14,976 nucleotides of DNA from Porticoccaceae bacterium (GTDB lineage Bacteria > Pseudomonadota > Gammaproteobacteria > Pseudomonadales > Porticoccaceae), in NCBI GenBank assembly GCA_030741175.1, contig JASLVT010000008.1:1-14976 (forward strand). Reading direction: 5' to 3'. The notes under the pieces are model-generated. The model did not search any database, was not told the DNA's origin, and saw only the letters and a list, made by a program, of their open reading frames with translations. Every line of letters starts with the position of its first letter. The first letter of the stretch is position 1. Of this stretch, positions 6,637 through 14,085 are shown piece after piece. Position numbers and translations under genes: made by a program.

Positions 6637-8404
6637 GGTAATTAAAATTGCCAACTGCAGTGGTTTTTATGGTGATAAATTATCTGCCGCCAAAGAGATG
6701 GTTGAAGGTGGCCCTATCGATGTCCTTACCGGCGATTATCTAGCCGAACTCACTATGGCTATTTTGTATGGCCAAAAAAAGAGCAGAAACACAGGTTATG
6801 TCGGCACTTTTTTAAAGCAAGTAAAACAGGTGCTACAGCCTTGCATGGAAAACAATATCAAGATTGTTAGCAATGCTGGTGGCCTTAATCCTGCCGCTAT
6901 GGCTGATGCAGTAAAAGAGATTGCCAAAGAATTAAATCTTAATGTGAAAGTCGCCTATATCGATGGTGATGACTTGGCACCAAATATTGAACAACTGCAA
7001 AATGCAGGCGAGTTGTTCACCAATATGGATACTGGCGTTAATTTAGCCAACACGAAAAATACCTTACTCACCGCCAATACTTATCTGGGTGCTTGGGGTA
7101 TTAAAGAGGCGTTAGACCAAGGCGCTGATATCGTCATTTGCCCGCGGGTAACCGATGCTGCGGTAGTGATTGGCCCCGCCGCCTGGAAGTTTAACTGGCA
7201 GCGCGACGATTACGATCAACTGGCGGGTGCACTGGCCGCAGGCCATATTATCGAATGTGGTCAACAAGCGACTGGTGGCAATTATGCTTTTTTTCAAGAA
7301 GTGCCCAATTTTGATAACCCTGGGTACCCTATTGCCGAAATTGAAGCCAATGGTAATTTCACTATTACTAAACATCCGGGCACCGCAGGCTTGGTATCTG
7401 TTGGCACAGTGACAGCTCAGTTGCTTTACGAGATCAGCGACCCAGCATATAAAAACCCGGATGTTATCGGCCATTTCGACAGCTTGAGGATTGAGCAGGC
7501 AGGTGAAGATCGCGTGTATGTAAGCGGCTGTAAAGGTTCCTGCCCACCACCCACCCATAAAGTCTGTATCAATACGCTGGGAGGCTTTCGCAATGGCTTT
7601 GAGATCGCCCTGACGGGTCTAGATATTGAAGCAAAAGCAGACATATTAACTACTACATTCTTCAATAACATCGGTGGTAAACAACAGTTTGATGATGTAT
7701 CGATCGAACTGATTCGCAGTGATAAAGAAAATCCACAAACCAATGAAGAAGCATTTGCCCGCTTGCGAATCATTGCCAAGTCGCGCAATAAAGAGTTATT
7801 GGGCCGCCTGTTTAGCGCCAAGATGATCGAAATTTTTCTCGCCAATGTTCCTGGCCTCGGTGTAATGAATCCCATCGGTAATGGCGATAGCTTTTTGGTC
7901 TATTGGCCAACACTGGTTGATAGTCAATACGTCACAGAGACGGTTCATCTCGATAATAATGTCACTGAAGTTAAACCGACTAATCAACTGGGTTTGCCGG
8001 CAGTTACTCATATTGTAGAACCTGCAGAGGTGCCGCCGTGCCCCATCGGCGATACCGTCAGTATGCCCTTGGGTCGCCTTTTTGGTACGCGCTCTGGGGA
8101 CAAAGGTGGCTGTGCCAATGTGGGCGTTTGGGCTACCAGTGCGGAAGCCTATGGTTTTCTCCATCAATTTTTAACCGTAGAAAAATTAAAACAGCTGATG
8201 CCTGAGACCGCGGAGTTGGAAATTGTTCGATATGATCTTGCCAATATCCACTCCCTGAATTTCTTTATTAAAGGTATTTTAGGTGAAGGGGTCGCGTCAT
8301 CGGTGCGTATGGATCCGCAAGCAAAATCCATGGGTGAATATTTGCGAGCCAAAGTTATTGAGGTACCTGTGTCTCTGACCAAACAGTTAAACTTGGCTGA
8401 ATAA
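6629..8404 (+). CDS. atuA: Acyclic terpene utilization protein AtuA (DUF1446 family)
   Basis: This 591-residue protein matches the AtuA/DUF1446 family in sequence and length. The large N-terminal domain begins with IKIANCSGFYGDK and contains GDYLAELTMAIL (35-46), a GGLNPAAMADAV loop, a DGDDL segment, CPRVTDAAVVIGPAAW and the cysteine-containing SGCKGSCPPPTHK. From about residue 477 a smaller domain starts (PLGRLFGTRSGDKGGCANVG), corresponding to the ferredoxin-fold domain at the C terminus of AtuA proteins. The biochemical activity of AtuA has, to my knowledge, not been settled; in Pseudomonas the gene is part of the citronellol/geraniol cluster. Its 8-bp overlap with the biotin subunit implies balanced synthesis with the carboxylase. 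It is the strongest marker that this is a terpene cluster rather than a leucine cluster. Confidence 0.88.
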   Translation: MTEVIKIANCSGFYGDKLSAAKEMVEGGPIDVLTGDYLAELTMAILYGQKKSRNTGYVGTFLKQVKQVLQPCMENNIKIVSNAGGLNPAAMADAVKEIAKELNLNVKVAYIDGDDLAPNIEQLQNAGELFTNMDTGVNLANTKNTLLTANTYLGAWGIKEALDQGADIVICPRVTDAAVVIGPAAWKFNWQRDDYDQLAGALAAGHIIECGQQATGGNYAFFQEVPNFDNPGYPIAEIEANGNFTITKHPGTAGLVSVGTVTAQLLYEISDPAYKNPDVIGHFDSLRIEQAGEDRVYVSGCKGSCPPPTHKVCINTLGGFRNGFEIALTGLDIEAKADILTTTFFNNIGGKQQFDDVSIELIRSDKENPQTNEEAFARLRIIAKSRNKELLGRLFSAKMIEIFLANVPGLGVMNPIGNGDSFLVYWPTLVDSQYVTETVHLDNNVTEVKPTNQLGLPAVTHIVEPAEVPPCPIGDTVSMPLGRLFGTRSGDKGGCANVGVWATSAEAYGFLHQFLTVEKLKQLMPETAELEIVRYDLANIHSLNFFIKGILGEGVASSVRMDPQAKSMGEYLRAKVIEVPVSLTKQLNLAE

Positions 8405-8419
8405 CAAAAGGTTAACAAT

Positions 8420-9226
8420 ATGACGGACGAAAATTTATCTCTAGAAGGCCTGATTTTCGAAGCGATTGAGCTTGAAATAAAAGACCATATTCTGACCATC
8501 ACCTTAAACCGTCCCGAGCGCAAAAACGCCATTAACCCTACCATGGCCGCCGAAATCATTTATGCTCTGGATTACGCCAAACAGGAGCGCGATATTCGTG
8601 TAGTCGTACTGGCGGCCAAAGGCGATGTATTCTGTGCGGGTGGCGACTTAGCCGCGATGAGCGGCAAAGTTAGCGAAAGCCAATCAACCGTTCCGATACG
8701 TGGTGGTAATGATGATATCGCACTGCGCTTGCGTCATCTCAATAAGCCGTCTATTGCCTGTGTCCAAGGCAACCTATTTGCTGGCGCGTTATTATTTCTC
8801 TGCAATGTGACCCACGCCATAGCCGCCGAAGGGGTGAAATTTTCTGCGCCCGAAATCAAACGCGGTATCTGGCCGTTTATGGTAATGGGTGGGTTGTTTC
8901 GTGTGATGCCACAAAGGGCGGCACTTGATTTTGTTATGCGCGGCAATTCAATCTCAACAGATAAAGCAGAAAAATGGGGCTTGATTAACCAATCCGTAGC
9001 CGCTGAGGATTTACAAAATCACGTCGCTAGCCTGGCAGCAGAACTCGCCAACCTGGCCCCCGGAACTATGCAACTAGGCCTCGCCGCTTATGCAGCACAG
9101 GATGCTATGGATTTTGACAGCGCTCTTCCATTTTTGCGTGATCAGTTAGATGCCTGCCTGCAAAGCGCGGATGCCAAAGAGGGCATTACTGCATTTCTGG
9201 AAAAACGCGACCCCAAATGGGATTGA
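8420..9226 (+). CDS. atuE: Enoyl-CoA hydratase/isomerase family protein, probable isohexenyl-glutaconyl-CoA hydratase
   Basis: This 268-residue crotonase-family enzyme shows the standard landmarks: LNRPERKNAI (29-38), the first oxyanion loop FCAGGDLAAM (71-80), the second loop region GNLFAGALL (117-125) and APEIKRGIWP (143-152). Of the two acidic residues used by classical hydratases, the second is kept as Glu145, but the first position is Leu125. AAAAGG at 8406-8411 precedes the ATG by 8 nt, and the gene lies 15 bp after atuA. As last gene of the operon, its most likely role is hydration of isohexenyl-glutaconyl-CoA, the product of geranyl-CoA carboxylase. A methylglutaconyl-CoA hydratase or an isomerase role is possible, given the missing glutamate. 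It is followed by the operon terminator. Confidence 0.82.
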   Translation: MTDENLSLEGLIFEAIELEIKDHILTITLNRPERKNAINPTMAAEIIYALDYAKQERDIRVVVLAAKGDVFCAGGDLAAMSGKVSESQSTVPIRGGNDDIALRLRHLNKPSIACVQGNLFAGALLFLCNVTHAIAAEGVKFSAPEIKRGIWPFMVMGGLFRVMPQRAALDFVMRGNSISTDKAEKWGLINQSVAAEDLQNHVASLAAELANLAPGTMQLGLAAYAAQDAMDFDSALPFLRDQLDACLQSADAKEGITAFLEKRDPKWD

Positions 9227-9450
9227 TCGCAGTCTTTTGGCGACTAGTTCGCTCGACGATACCGTTGGAAATTGGGCCAAAACAACGGAAGACGATTGAG
9301 AATAGGTACCCAATTTTTAAAATAGAAACAAATAACTGAATTACAAGAGAAGTCAATTCGCGAGGAGGGTATCTACTGTTCCTAGAAGAGGCGTAGAGTA
9401 AAATTGCGGAAACAGTGAAAAATTAGAGGCCATTGCCGCTGCTTTCATCA
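9227..9450. other. Untranslated 3' region of the operon without recognised genes
   Basis: No ORF with a credible start and ribosome binding site was found on either strand. A purine-rich GAGGAGGGT at about 9361-9369 resembles a Shine-Dalgarno site but has no suitable start codon behind it. ACTGTTCC near 9375 and GGAAACAGT near 9410 could pair with one bulge, which is too weak to call. Confidence 0.5.
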
Positions 9451-9488
9451 AATAAAAACCTCAGCCCGGATGGGTTGGGGTTTTTATT
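9451..9488 (+). terminator. Strong rho-independent terminator ending the atu-type operon
   Basis: The arms 9451-9467 and 9472-9488 form a 17-bp stem, with only two G-U wobbles and no mismatches, around a GGAT loop. A GC-rich upper stem (AGCCC against GGGTT) is followed by a T-rich tail starting at 9481. The A-run on the left arm means the structure could also act on transcripts from the other strand. It lies 225 bp after the hydratase gene and separates the operon from the receptor block. Confidence 0.88.
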
Positions 9489-9597
9489 TGCCGTCTATTT
9501 TACTAAGAGTCCGCAAAGTGGATTTATTCAAATCAGTTGTTTAAAAGATGTAGGGAATGACTCTGATTTTACTATCAAGTCTGGTGTGCATTGTTAG

Positions 9598-9627
9598 TTG
9601 CAATATAACTATAAAATTGTGTAGCAT
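9598..9627 (+). promoter_or_regulatory. Candidate promoter of the TonB-dependent receptor gene
   Basis: TTGCAA at 9598-9603 and TAGCAT at 9622-9627, 18 bp apart, each match 4 of 6 bases of the sigma-70 boxes. TATAAA at 9610-9615 is an alternative -10 box but has no good -35 partner. Either choice places the palindrome at 9625-9654 over the -10 box or just downstream of it, which would suit a repressor site. The assignment is tentative. Confidence 0.25.
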
Positions 9628-9654
9628 GTCATCTGACATATGTCAGATGACATG
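9625..9654. promoter_or_regulatory. Perfect 30-bp palindrome of four TGACAT half-sites (putative operator)
   Basis: The two 15-bp halves 9625-9639 and 9640-9654 are exact reverse complements. Each half is itself an inverted repeat: ATGTCA at 9626-9631 with TGACAT at 9634-9639, then ATGTCA at 9640-9645 with TGACAT at 9648-9653. This gives two abutting 14-bp dimer sites. It ends 80 bp before the receptor start codon and has no T-run after it, so an operator for one or two dimers of a repressor is more likely than a terminator. The regulator is not in the window. Confidence 0.65.
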
Positions 9655-9722
9655 TCCGAGTGCATTGTTTAGAACAGCGTATTTGGATTGTACTTACTAT
9701 AACAATGAAAATTTTAGATTAT

Positions 9723-9728
9723 GAGGGG
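9723..9728 (+). promoter_or_regulatory. Ribosome binding site that selects the receptor start at 9735
   Basis: GAGGGG sits 6 nt before the ATG at 9735. The in-frame alternatives (GTG at 9660, ATG at 9705) lack such a site and would place extra residues before an otherwise normal signal peptide. Confidence 0.7.
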
Positions 9729-9734
9729 AAATCT

Positions 9735-11957
9735 ATGACTAACAATAAATTGGCTCTGACGGGAGTTTTTGCTGCGTTATTGGCTGTGAATGTTCCAGCT
9801 AACGCAGAAGAAAGCTTCAGTGGTATTGAAGAAATCCTAGTGACGGCAACAAAACGGACGCAGAATCTACAAGATATCTCCGTCTCTATGACTGCGTTAA
9901 GTGGCGATAAGATTGATGCCTTTGGTTTTGAGGATACGCGAGATATTTTTTCGCAAATACCCAATGTCTCCTCTAACGAGGGTTCATTTTCTGCGGACAT
10001 CACCATACGCGGCAACTCAACATTAAACCCCACACTTGCGGGAGAAGATAACGTTGCGTTGTATTTTGATGAGGTGTATCGACCCGCTGCCTTCTATGGT
10101 GGTGGTGTGTTGATGGATGTGGAACGCGCCGAGGTTTTGCGTGGCCCGCAAGGCACATTATTTGGGCGCAATTCCACCGCTGGGCTGGTGCATTTTATCT
10201 CCCGCAAACCTACTGAAGAACAAGAAGGCTATCTCAATTTTGAGTATGGTTCCTATGGCACCAATATTGTTGAAACTGCTATTAGTGGACCAATAAGTGA
10301 TCAGGTGCGTGGCCGCTTGGCGTTAAAGTATCATGAAGATGATGGCTTCCAAGACAATCAGGGTCCCGCAGGCGGTAAGTTGGGCGTTACCGATAGAATA
10401 ATGGGCCGTGCTCATTTGGATATTGATATCAATGATGACATGAATCTTTTACTTACCTTGGAAGCCAGTGATGCAGATGATATTGGTAAGGCGTTTAACT
10501 ACTGGGGGCTTCTAGATCCACAGACATATGAAGTATGTGACGCGAAGCGTGTCTTAGCTAGCCAATGTGTTGGTGGTGGTGCACTATTCGGATTGACAGA
10601 ATTTAGCGATCCTAACCCCGATGTGACTAAACCCTATACTGAGCATGACCCCAGTGCCGGCGATGGGCGCTATACCCTCGAAACTGAGACGGTAATAGCC
10701 AAGCTAACCTGGCAGTTAAATAACGATATGGAGCTTGTTTCAATCAGTGCCCTAGATAGTCTAGACCGTTATTTCAATCCTGATGAAGATGGCACTGCAG
10801 TTGGAATGTTCGGCTTATACCAGTACAACGATACCTACACAGTAGACGCTGACCAATTTTCACAAGAGTTTCATTTATCTGGTGGCGATGAAGGTAGGAA
10901 CTGGCTAGTTGGTGTGTTTTATCTAGATGATGATAGGAGCTCCACCTCTGGTGTAGCAGGATATGAATGGGGGGTCGACGAAAACCCGGACACCATGGCT
11001 AACATCGATACCAAGTCTTATGCGGTGTTTGGTGAAGTGAATCGGACTCTAAGTGATACGATGAGTATGGTGGCTGGTTTTCGTTATACCGACGAAGAAA
11101 AGAAAGTGCAGCTCACCACGCAGGGGCTTCCGGGCGCAGATCGCCTTACTAGCGAAAACCTATCCGGTAAATTGGGGCTAGAGTGGCGTCCCCGCGATGA
11201 GATGATGATTTATACTACCCTGTCCACCGGCTTCCGTTCAGGAAATTTCAACAGTGACTTGTTGTTTGGTGACCTGAGCGCAATGACGTCAGTGGATCCA
11301 GAGGAAGTAACAGCCTTTGAGCTGGGTAGCAAGTCCACACTAATGGACGGACGACTACAGTTAAATGCGGCACTGTTTTATCAGGAAGTTTCCGATAAGC
11401 AGGGCATTACCTATGACTCAAACGTGGCAGCACCAGTCAGTCGCTTGATCAGTCTTGGTGATGCGGATATCTATGGCGTAGAACTTGAGCTACTCGCAGT
11501 GCCAACAGATAATTTGGAGTTGAGCTTGGGTATAGGCTGGTTGGATAGCGAAATCAGCGCCGATGCAGGCTATGTCATTTATTCCGCAGACGGTGATGCC
11601 CGCGCTCTAGATGGTTCAGAGCTTGGGTCACCTGACTTAATGGTTAATGGTGTGGTTAGCTACAATATTCCTTTAAATGATGGCGCTGTGGTTACCTTGC
11701 AAACCGACTTTTCTTATCATAGTGAAGGTGTCGGCACTGGAGGTAATGAATATAACTACAGCGAGGCCAAAACGCTTGTCAATGCGCGGGTATTCTGGGT
11801 ATCAGCCTCAGAGAAATGGGAAGTGCAAGCCTATGTTAAAAATGTCTTCGAGACAGAATACATTGACAACACCTACGGCATAGCGGACATCGATTATGTG
11901 TATGGCAATATGGGTATGCCGCGCTGGGCTGGCATAAAGGTTGGAATGAACTTCTAA
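9735..11957 (+). CDS. TonB-dependent outer-membrane receptor
   Basis: This 740-residue protein starts with a signal peptide, with likely cleavage after ANA at residue 24. A TonB-box-like segment EEILVTATKR (32-41) follows, then a plug domain (about 45-160) with the conserved VLRGPQGTLFGRNSTAG stretch (134-150), and a long beta-barrel rich in alternating aromatic residues that ends in the terminal Phe typical of outer-membrane barrels (GIKVGMNF). It would import a scarce or bulky ligand across the outer membrane with energy from TonB-ExbBD. The substrate is not readable from the sequence; receptors of this type are commonly tied to uptake of hydrophobic or complex carbon compounds as well as siderophores. 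It is preceded by the large palindrome and followed, 101 bp later, by a periplasmic quinoprotein gene, so it may feed that enzyme. Confidence 0.9.
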   Translation: MTNNKLALTGVFAALLAVNVPANAEESFSGIEEILVTATKRTQNLQDISVSMTALSGDKIDAFGFEDTRDIFSQIPNVSSNEGSFSADITIRGNSTLNPTLAGEDNVALYFDEVYRPAAFYGGGVLMDVERAEVLRGPQGTLFGRNSTAGLVHFISRKPTEEQEGYLNFEYGSYGTNIVETAISGPISDQVRGRLALKYHEDDGFQDNQGPAGGKLGVTDRIMGRAHLDIDINDDMNLLLTLEASDADDIGKAFNYWGLLDPQTYEVCDAKRVLASQCVGGGALFGLTEFSDPNPDVTKPYTEHDPSAGDGRYTLETETVIAKLTWQLNNDMELVSISALDSLDRYFNPDEDGTAVGMFGLYQYNDTYTVDADQFSQEFHLSGGDEGRNWLVGVFYLDDDRSSTSGVAGYEWGVDENPDTMANIDTKSYAVFGEVNRTLSDTMSMVAGFRYTDEEKKVQLTTQGLPGADRLTSENLSGKLGLEWRPRDEMMIYTTLSTGFRSGNFNSDLLFGDLSAMTSVDPEEVTAFELGSKSTLMDGRLQLNAALFYQEVSDKQGITYDSNVAAPVSRLISLGDADIYGVELELLAVPTDNLELSLGIGWLDSEISADAGYVIYSADGDARALDGSELGSPDLMVNGVVSYNIPLNDGAVVTLQTDFSYHSEGVGTGGNEYNYSEAKTLVNARVFWVSASEKWEVQAYVKNVFETEYIDNTYGIADIDYVYGNMGMPRWAGIKVGMNF

Positions 11958-11982
11958 TCTACCCTAAGTTGTGCAACGGATG

Positions 11983-12012
11983 AATCAGTAATGAGACAAG
12001 TCATTGATTTTT
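11983..12012 (+). terminator. Weak hairpin with T-run between receptor and quinoprotein genes
   Basis: AATCA (11983-11987) and ATGA (11991-11994) can pair with TCATTGATT (12001-12009), leaving a 3-nt bulge and a 6-nt loop, followed by TTTTT up to 12012. The stem is AT-rich and unstable, so it would attenuate rather than stop transcription into the next gene, if it acts at all. Confidence 0.2.
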
Positions 12013-12058
12013 GATTGTTCGTCCAAATGCAAATTGTGCCGATATATTAGGATGCATT

Positions 12059-14020
12059 ATGAAAACATTACTGACAGTTCGTTGCCAACTAAATAACTAC
12101 TGGAAAGGCCTTGCTCTATTGGCCTTTTCAGTGGCTTCATCACTCAGCTTTGCCCAGACCTCAGATTATCGCGGCATGATGGAGTTTCAAGCACACTGTG
12201 CTAGTTGCCATGAAAGCCCAGTACCTGGTTCGAGAGCGCTCGGTCGCAGTGATCTTAAAGCAATGCCTGCGGCGAAGATCTATGATGCGTTGACGGTGGG
12301 CAAGATGTCGGTCATTGCTCAGGGTCTCGGCGATGATGTAAAGCGCAGAATAGCCGAATGGCTAAGTGGCCGTCCCATAGAGGAGTCTGACCGCTCAGCA
12401 GCTGCAATGACCAATGCCTGCCCAAGTGGTGTAAAACTGGGTAATCCATTAACAGGGTCGAATTGGCTTGGTTGGAGTCCAGATCCCACCACCAGCGCGC
12501 GCTTTCAATCGGCTGATGCGGCTGGTTTGGATGCTGCCGATGTTGCAAATTTAAAACTTAAGTGGGCCTTCGCATTGCCCGGCGCAGCGACATTGCGCAG
12601 TCAGCCGATAGTCGGTGCTGGATGGCTTTGGGTGGGTAGTGACAACGGTATGGTCTATGCGCTGGATGCTTCTACCGGTTGTGTTCATTGGTCTTTTGAA
12701 TCAAAGCGCCCCGTTATCAGTTCTCTCACCCTCGGTCCTCGACCTAATTCACCCGATCGCTACAACCTATATTTTGGCGATTTTGCCTCCAATGTATACG
12801 CCCTTGATGCGGAAACGGGGAAGCTATTGTGGAGCACTGTGGTAGGTGAGCATCATGCTGCGGCAGTCAGTGGTTCCGTGGTTCTTGATTCCAGTGGTGA
12901 GCGTCTTGTGGTTCCCATTGGCTCTTGGGAAGAGGTAGCCAGTACCCATCCTAGTTACGAGTGCTGCACATCTACTGGCGGTGTGGCGGTGCTTGATGTT
13001 AAGACTGGGCAGACAATTTGGAAAGTATCCACCTTGGCTATGGAGGCTAAACCGCTGTGGAAAAATAAGCTGGGCGTGCAGCAATATGGCCCATCGGGCG
13101 CGGCTGTATGGAGTGCGCCGACCATCGATGCAAAACGCAACGCCGTGTATGTCGGTACAGCAAACGCCTATGTGCCTGTCCCTGATGGTGGTGCCAGTGA
13201 TGCTATTTTTTCCTTTGATCTGAGTTCAGGCGAATTGCTCTGGTCGAAGCAGCTACTTGCTAAAGATGCTAATGCCTTTAGTTGCGATGGCTCTGAAAGT
13301 TCACAACAATACTGTTCCGGTGCACAGCAAGGCCCTAATGATGACGTATCAGCACCTCCGATTATTTATACTTTGGCAAATGGCAAACAGCTGCTGTTGG
13401 CATCACAGGAAAGCCGACGTCTGACGGTACTTGACCCAGATAAAAAGGGTGCCATTATCTGGCAGGGTATTCCTTCTGATCGAGCGACAGGCGTCAGTGG
13501 TAATCTAGGCCCTGCGTCCGATGGACAACTGCTATATGTTCCCCTCGCTTTTGCTACTGATCAGGAATTTGAGAGCACCGAGGGCATTGAGGGTGAGGGG
13601 GGGTTAGTCGCTCTTAAGCCGGAAACAGGAGAAACGGTTTGGACAGCCATAATTCCGCCTCCGGCCAAGTGCGCCAAAGATCAGCCCAAACTTAAAGTAA
13701 GCGCTAATAAATATTGCACTTCAGCCAACCAGGGTGCCGTCACCGTCATTCCGGGCGTTGCTTTTACCGGTTCAGTGGATGGGACTATGCGCGCCTTCTC
13801 GACCGCTGATGGTCAGGTGCTATGGGATTATTATTCCAAGCGCGATTACCAGACCATTAATGGCATTGAAGGCCGCGGTGGATCGGTTGGTGGTCCAGGA
13901 CCGACGGTTGTAAATGGAATGGTTTACTGGGGATCAGGCTATGCCATTCTGGGGACAACCTCTGGCAATGTATTGCTCGCATTTGCTATTGAGCCCGACT
14001 CCTTGACTGAGGAACCATAG
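12059..14020 (+). CDS. Periplasmic PQQ-dependent quinohemoprotein dehydrogenase with N-terminal cytochrome c
   Basis: This 653-residue exported protein has a signal peptide (cleavage likely after SFA, residue 32), a small cytochrome c domain with heme motif CASCH (47-51) and Met83 as probable axial ligand, then a beta-propeller from about residue 110. At least seven blades carry the quinoprotein pattern of (Y/V)ALDxxTGxxxW, for example VYALDASTG and VYALDAETG. Adjacent cysteines Cys302-Cys303 in YECCTSTGG match the vicinal disulfide next to PQQ in quinoprotein alcohol dehydrogenases. Heme before the propeller resembles polyvinyl alcohol dehydrogenases and differs from type II alcohol dehydrogenases, whose cytochrome is C-terminal. 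It would oxidise an alcohol in the periplasm and pass electrons to the respiratory chain. AGGA at 12049-12052 sets the start. The substrate is unknown; a terpene alcohol is possible from context. Confidence 0.85.
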   Translation: MKTLLTVRCQLNNYWKGLALLAFSVASSLSFAQTSDYRGMMEFQAHCASCHESPVPGSRALGRSDLKAMPAAKIYDALTVGKMSVIAQGLGDDVKRRIAEWLSGRPIEESDRSAAAMTNACPSGVKLGNPLTGSNWLGWSPDPTTSARFQSADAAGLDAADVANLKLKWAFALPGAATLRSQPIVGAGWLWVGSDNGMVYALDASTGCVHWSFESKRPVISSLTLGPRPNSPDRYNLYFGDFASNVYALDAETGKLLWSTVVGEHHAAAVSGSVVLDSSGERLVVPIGSWEEVASTHPSYECCTSTGGVAVLDVKTGQTIWKVSTLAMEAKPLWKNKLGVQQYGPSGAAVWSAPTIDAKRNAVYVGTANAYVPVPDGGASDAIFSFDLSSGELLWSKQLLAKDANAFSCDGSESSQQYCSGAQQGPNDDVSAPPIIYTLANGKQLLLASQESRRLTVLDPDKKGAIIWQGIPSDRATGVSGNLGPASDGQLLYVPLAFATDQEFESTEGIEGEGGLVALKPETGETVWTAIIPPPAKCAKDQPKLKVSANKYCTSANQGAVTVIPGVAFTGSVDGTMRAFSTADGQVLWDYYSKRDYQTINGIEGRGGSVGGPGPTVVNGMVYWGSGYAILGTTSGNVLLAFAIEPDSLTEEP

Positions 14021-14085
14021 ACTGTAGTGCTCAAGTTGGTGGTATCTGTAGGTCAAAGTAAGACAATTATAAGGAACAGTAATAC

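Larger units (their letters stand above)
9586..9669 (+). repeat. Direct repeat GTGCATTGTT flanking the palindrome
   Basis: The 10-mer GTGCATTGTT occurs at 9586-9595 and again at 9660-9669, with a near match continuing on the 3' side (AG against TAG). The copies are 74 bp apart and bracket the palindrome at 9625-9654. They may be additional regulatory sites or a relic of a small insertion or duplication; chance cannot be excluded. Confidence 0.4.

Noticed and set aside
7426..7875. Antisense frame of 149 codons inside the AtuA gene
   Set aside because: It is the reverse strand of a conserved coding sequence with no own signals.
1067..9226. Leucine degradation (liu) operon
   Set aside because: The dehydrogenase, carboxylase pair and hydratase also fit liu, but the DUF1446/AtuA gene is present, no HMG-CoA lyase gene is present, and the hydratase lacks one classical glutamate. 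Kept only as an alternative.
9557..9724. Small ORF of about 55 codons starting MTLILLSSLVCIVSC, resembling a lipoprotein leader
   Set aside because: It has no properly spaced ribosome binding site, runs straight through the 30-bp palindrome and overlaps the promoter region of the receptor gene.
13597..13603. Run of seven G, a possible slippage site in the quinoprotein gene
   Set aside because: The frame continues intact on both sides and encodes Gly-Gly in a normal propeller stretch; nothing suggests programmed frameshifting.
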